Below are positions 6,442-8,477 of a stretch of 8,477 nucleotides of DNA, in pieces. The stretch's first letter is position 1. Each line of letters begins with the position of its first letter. Both the position numbers and the translations under genes were made by a program. Origin of the DNA: Candidatus Aminicenantota bacterium (GTDB lineage Bacteria > Acidobacteriota > Aminicenantia > JAMOAD01); assembly GCA_027061995.1 (NCBI GenBank), contig JAMOUT010000069.1:1-8477 (forward strand), in the 5' to 3' direction. The notes beneath the pieces were generated by a model. The model ran no database searches. It was not told the origin of the DNA and was given only the letters and a program-made list of their open reading frames with translations.

Positions 6442-6999
6442 TTAAATCTCCATAATCTCTTTTTCTTTAAGCTCGGCTATATTATCCAATTTTTTAATAT
6501 AATCATTCAAAATATCCTGAACTTTATCATAAAGTTTATGCTCATCATCTTCGGAAATCTCTTTATCATCTTTTAATTTTTTAATTCTGTCCCTGTAATC
6601 TCTCCTTATATTTCTAAGGGAGGCTTTTCTCTCTTCAAGATATTTTTTGACTTTTTTAACAAGATCTTTCCTTCTTTCTTCATCAAGGGGGGGCATTATA
6701 AGTCTTATCTGTTTTCCGTCATTTATAGGGCTTATCCCTATGTTTGCAGCGATTATGGCTTTCTCGATTTTAGGGAACATACTCGCTTCCCAAGGTTTTA
6801 TCGTAATCGTATCCGATGATGGAATACTTAATGTCGCCACTTGATTTATAGGAGAGGGATTTCCGTAATAATCAACTTTTATCCCGTCCAATATTGAAAG
6901 TGAGGCTCTCCCCGTTCTAATTTTCTTTAATTCATTTGACAGATTAACAACAACTTCTTCCATCTCTTGTTTCATCTCATCGATTAATTTTTCCATCAT
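6442..6999 (-). CDS. frr: Ribosome recycling factor
   Basis: With EF-G, this cytoplasmic factor splits post-termination ribosomes so that they can be reused; it is near-universal and usually essential in bacteria. The 185-residue length is canonical. The diagnostic blocks are in order: IRTGRAS (27-33), the KVDYYGNPSPINQVA segment (41-55), IKPWEASMFPKIEKAI (67-82), IGISPINDG (87-95), PPLDEERRKDLVK (103-115) and NIRRD (130-134), followed by the C-terminal helix. The ATG at 6999-6997 sits 8 bases behind a strong AAGGAGG; a second ATG follows at once and would be slightly far. In many genomes frr follows pyrH; here an IS3 element lies directly upstream, leaving frr with its own promoter. wtpB starts 17 bases downstream. 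Confidence 0.98.
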   Translation of the reverse strand: MMEKLIDEMKQEMEEVVVNLSNELKKIRTGRASLSILDGIKVDYYGNPSPINQVATLSIPSSDTITIKPWEASMFPKIEKAIIAANIGISPINDGKQIRLIMPPLDEERRKDLVKKVKKYLEERKASLRNIRRDYRDRIKKLKDDKEISEDDEHKLYDKVQDILNDYIKKLDNIAELKEKEIMEI

Positions 7000-7031
7000 T
7001 TTTTCATCCTCCTTAATTTTTCTTATTTATA

Positions 7032-7060
7032 AAAATACGATTTTTTAAAGGTTTTGTCAA
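7032..7060 (-). promoter_or_regulatory. Promoter of frr
   Basis: The minus strand has TTGACA (7060-7055), a 17-base spacer and TATTTT (7037-7032). The -35 is consensus and the -10 matches at four of six positions. Transcription from about 7025 would give a leader of some 25 bases holding the strong SD before frr. The box lies about 20-25 bases from the IS end, so the insertion spared it. Confidence 0.55.
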
Positions 7061-7079
7061 GAAGAGGAAAGAATACATT

Positions 7080-7104
7080 TGTCTTGTCCTGAAATAGGTT
7101 GACA
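7080..7104. repeat. Terminal inverted repeat of the IS, orfB end
   Basis: This end contains TTGTCCTGAAATAGGTTGAC and pairs with the repeat at 8453-8477. It lies 27 bases beyond the orfB stop codon. The outer boundary is uncertain by about five bases. Confidence 0.7.
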
Positions 7105-7130
7105 GTTTTTAAGTATAAATTTTACCATCT

Positions 7131-7997
7131 TTAACCTCCTTTAGACAAATCATTTTTAATTTCAACAAGTGGAGCAATTTTAATATTTTCATAAACTTCA
7201 TTTGGGGTAGCATAATTCAAAGAAAGATGAGGCCTTTCCATATTATATAAGATAATAGCCTCTCTGATTGCTTTCTCCGCATCTTCATAGCTTATGAATG
7301 TATCGCATAAACCATATTCATTCTTTAAGATTCCTATAACTCTCTCTGCATAAGCATTATCATAAGCATTTCCCACCTCTCCCATACTTGATAGCATACC
7401 GTTTCTCTCTATTACCTCGGTATATTCTCTGCTTATATACTGTATTCCATGATCACTATGATGAATTAATCCTTCAACATTACCATCTGCTTCTCTTATA
7501 GCTTGCTCCAGCGCAACTACTCCCCATCTCGCTTCAAGACTTTTCCCAAATTTAAACCCAACTATTTTTCGACTGTATAGATCCATTAGCAAAAATAAGT
7601 ATCCAAAATTCCTTATTCCTACCCGAATATATGTTATATCACTTACCCATACCTGATTTATTCTTTCTATTACCTCTCCTTTCAATAGATTATCAAACTT
7701 CCTCATTCCTCTCCTTGTTGTTTTTATCCCGCTTCTCTTCCTTTTCACCAAATAACCTTCCTCTTTCGCTAACTTGTAAAGTTTGTCTCTTCCTATCTTT
7801 ATCCTTTCTTGTTTTATCATATCTTTTATCTTGTAGTATATCTTCTTTATTCCCATTCTCAAGTGCCTTTTCCTTATCATCTGTATCATTGTTATTATCT
7901 TTCCTCTTTCCCTTTCATCTCTTGCCTCTTGCTTTTTAAACTTATAATAGCTCTGTCTGCTTATTCCGTATATCTTGCATATTCCGAATATGCTCAT
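7131..7997 (-). CDS. IS3-family transposase OrfB (DDE integrase core)
   Basis: The 288-residue catalytic part of the transposase cuts and joins IS ends. An N-terminal helical segment (HTH_21-like, about 43-100, rich in Lys/Arg) precedes the retroviral-integrase fold. The acidic triad is visible: Asp120 in WVSDITYI, Asp182 in HHSDHGIQY and Glu218 in AYAERVIGILKNE, with 35 residues between the last two, the DD(35)E spacing of IS3. The tail YNMERPHLSLNYATPNEVY (251-269) is also typical. The ATG overlaps the orfA stop as ATGA, with AGAGGA as its own SD. The same frame stays open 13 codons upstream to the A9 run, so the active product is probably OrfAB made by frameshifting (about 417 residues). 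Nothing is broken. Confidence 0.95.
   Translation of the reverse strand: MSIFGICKIYGISRQSYYKFKKQEARDERERGKIITMIQMIRKRHLRMGIKKIYYKIKDMIKQERIKIGRDKLYKLAKEEGYLVKRKRSGIKTTRRGMRKFDNLLKGEVIERINQVWVSDITYIRVGIRNFGYLFLLMDLYSRKIVGFKFGKSLEARWGVVALEQAIREADGNVEGLIHHSDHGIQYISREYTEVIERNGMLSSMGEVGNAYDNAYAERVIGILKNEYGLCDTFISYEDAEKAIREAIILYNMERPHLSLNYATPNEVYENIKIAPLVEIKNDLSKGG
7977..7993 (-). repeat. Perfect palindrome just inside orfB
   Basis: GCATATTC and GAATATGC flank a single central base, which in RNA allows a 6- or 7-base-pair hairpin with a small loop. It starts two bases after the orfB AUG and 42 bases after the slippery run. It could dampen independent OrfB initiation or pause ribosomes. It also encodes residues 2-7, so part of it may be coincidence. 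Confidence 0.5.
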
Positions 7998-8383
7998 TCT
8001 CGTCCTCTCTTTTGTCTTTTTAATAACTTGAATTGTTTTTTTTTATTATCTCTTTTTATCCTCTCTTCCTTATAAAAATTTATCTCTTCCTCAAGCAATA
8101 CATTCTTGATTGTCATATCCGATATTATCTTCTTCAATTTCTTTATCTCTTCCTCTTTCCTCTTTAACTCTTCATATTCTTCAGGCTTTTGTATCCTTAT
8201 TACTTCGTATGCTAATCCTTCTCTTCCTGCGTACCGTTTTACCCAATTCCGGATCGTATGGTCTCCTCCTATACCATATTTCTTCTTTAATACATTGACG
8301 CTTTCTCCCTCTAAATATTCTCTTACTACTTCTTTCTTAAACGCTTCCGAGTATCTTTTTATTATTCTCTTCCTCATACTCAT
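7994..8383 (-). CDS. IS3-family OrfA (DNA-binding helix-turn-helix protein)
   Basis: The 129-residue product recognises the IS ends and, as in other IS3 elements, probably tempers transposition when made alone. Residues 8-52 form the HTH_Tnp_1-type domain (RYSEAFKKEVV, then KYGIGGDHTIRNWVKRY). Residues 68-106, with charged heptads around EELKRKEEEIKKLKKI, look like the leucine-zipper coiled coil used for dimerisation. The start at 8383 follows GGAG with an 8-base spacer; a second ATG two codons later is the alternative. After Asn113 three Lys codons form the A9 slippery run, and the remaining 13 residues are read only when no frameshift occurs. The stop overlaps the orfB start. Confidence 0.92.
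   Translation of the reverse strand: MSMRKRIIKRYSEAFKKEVVREYLEGESVNVLKKKYGIGGDHTIRNWVKRYAGREGLAYEVIRIQKPEEYEELKRKEEEIKKLKKIISDMTIKNVLLEEEINFYKEERIKRDNKKKQFKLLKRQKRGRE
8036..8044 (-). promoter_or_regulatory. Programmed -1 frameshift site (A9) for OrfAB
   Basis: On the coding strand orfA reads AAT then nine A and C. In the orfB frame a TAA stop lies immediately before the run, and the frame is open from the run into orfB, so slippage must happen within these nine bases. This matches the adenine-run slippage known in IS3 elements. The fusion would contain 116 OrfA residues, 13 linker residues and 288 OrfB residues. Confidence 0.8.
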
Positions 8384-8452
8384 CCTCGCGTCTCCTTTTT
8401 TCTTTTCTCTCTTAATGATACCATTTTTTCTTTAGCTTTTAGCATATTTTTT

Positions 8453-8477
8453 TGTAAACCTTTTTTAGGACAACTCA
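8453..8477. repeat. Terminal inverted repeat of the IS, orfA end
   Basis: Read on the minus strand from the window edge it gives TGAGTTGTCCTAAAAAAGG and then TTTACA, matching the other end at 20 of 25 positions. The element may finish exactly at the window edge, so its target flank cannot be seen. Confidence 0.7.

Larger units (their letters stand above)
7080..8477 (-). mobile_element. IS3-family insertion sequence, apparently complete
   Basis: About 1.4 kb, the usual size for IS3 elements, containing orfA and orfB transcribed on the minus strand toward frr. The ends are imperfect inverted repeats. 7080-7104 compared with the complement of 8453-8477 matches at 20 of 25 positions, sharing TTGTCCT, AAA, AGGTT and ACA blocks, and both ends begin TG as expected for this family. 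A shorter reading with ends at 7085 and 8472 (17 of 20) is also possible. For the short ends the flanking triplets are TCT and ACT, so there is no exact target duplication. For the long ends the right flank falls outside the window. Both reading frames and the slippery run are intact, so the element could be active. Confidence 0.85.

Noticed and set aside
6996-7007. Three-codon frame ATG AAA AAA TGA between the SD and the frr ATG
   Set aside because: The ATG is too close to AGGAGG for efficient initiation, and it is probably an accident of the A-rich leader.
7099-7104. TTGACA in the IS end, as a plus-strand promoter -35
   Set aside because: No acceptable -10 lies 16-18 bases downstream (TTACCA at 17). 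It is part of the inverted repeat.
7631-8435. Several plus-strand open frames opposite the IS genes
   Set aside because: They are rich in Ser, Leu, Phe and Tyr, the mirror image of the purine-rich coding strand, with no SD or family motif. They are shadows of orfA and orfB.
8384-8452. Promoter for orfA inside the IS end
   Set aside because: TTTACA is followed at 17-18 bases only by CTAAAG or TAAAGA, and TATCAT has no -35 partner. Nothing is good enough to annotate.
1-8477. CRISPR arrays, tRNA or rRNA genes, riboswitches, phage or toxin-antitoxin genes
   Set aside because: No regularly spaced repeats, cloverleaf-like segments or recognisable conserved RNA cores were seen, and no coding frame matches such families.

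Overview
The window is AT-rich bacterial DNA (roughly one third G+C by eye). Every gene I can support lies on the minus strand, so the layout reads from right to left. Ribosome recycling factor and Shine-Dalgarno-type sites show it is bacterial. A WtpBC-type tungstate/molybdate uptake pair and a CheX-like protein would fit a motile anaerobe, but nothing here fixes the phylum. An odd habit of the resident genes is CCC and GGG codons stacked into G/C homopolymers of 7 to 9 bases, which the insertion sequence lacks.

Layout, in transcription order. (1) About 8477-7080: an apparently complete IS3-family insertion sequence with orfA, orfB, a nine-A slippery run that would give an OrfAB transposase by -1 frameshifting, and imperfect terminal inverted repeats. 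(2) 6999-4594: frr with its own promoter just inside the IS boundary, then tightly spaced wtpB (TTG start) and wtpC (GTG start). No substrate-binding protein gene is next to them. (3) 4548-3183: cheX-like gene and a short GlmU-like nucleotidyltransferase that lacks the acetyltransferase domain, behind an extended -10 promoter. (4) 3092 to the left edge: a YtrA-type GntR regulator, an ABC ATPase with several altered catalytic motifs, a 7-TM permease carrying a C-terminal probably extracytoplasmic propeller-like domain, and the start of a small exported protein. The first three overlap one another.

How they may work together. Module 4 looks like a self-regulated, signal-inducible transporter or sensing unit. 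Its promoter has a consensus -35 and a near-consensus -10, with three copies of a TGTATTA heptamer on top of it, and would give an almost leaderless regulator mRNA. The degenerate ATPase plus a large external domain make this the best candidate for something other than a routine exporter. WtpBC would import tungstate or molybdate and needs a binding protein encoded elsewhere. The GlmU-like protein could make UDP-GlcNAc only if another enzyme acetylates glucosamine-1-phosphate. I see no CRISPR array, tRNA, rRNA or convincing intrinsic terminator, and no gene-free stretch above 300 bases.
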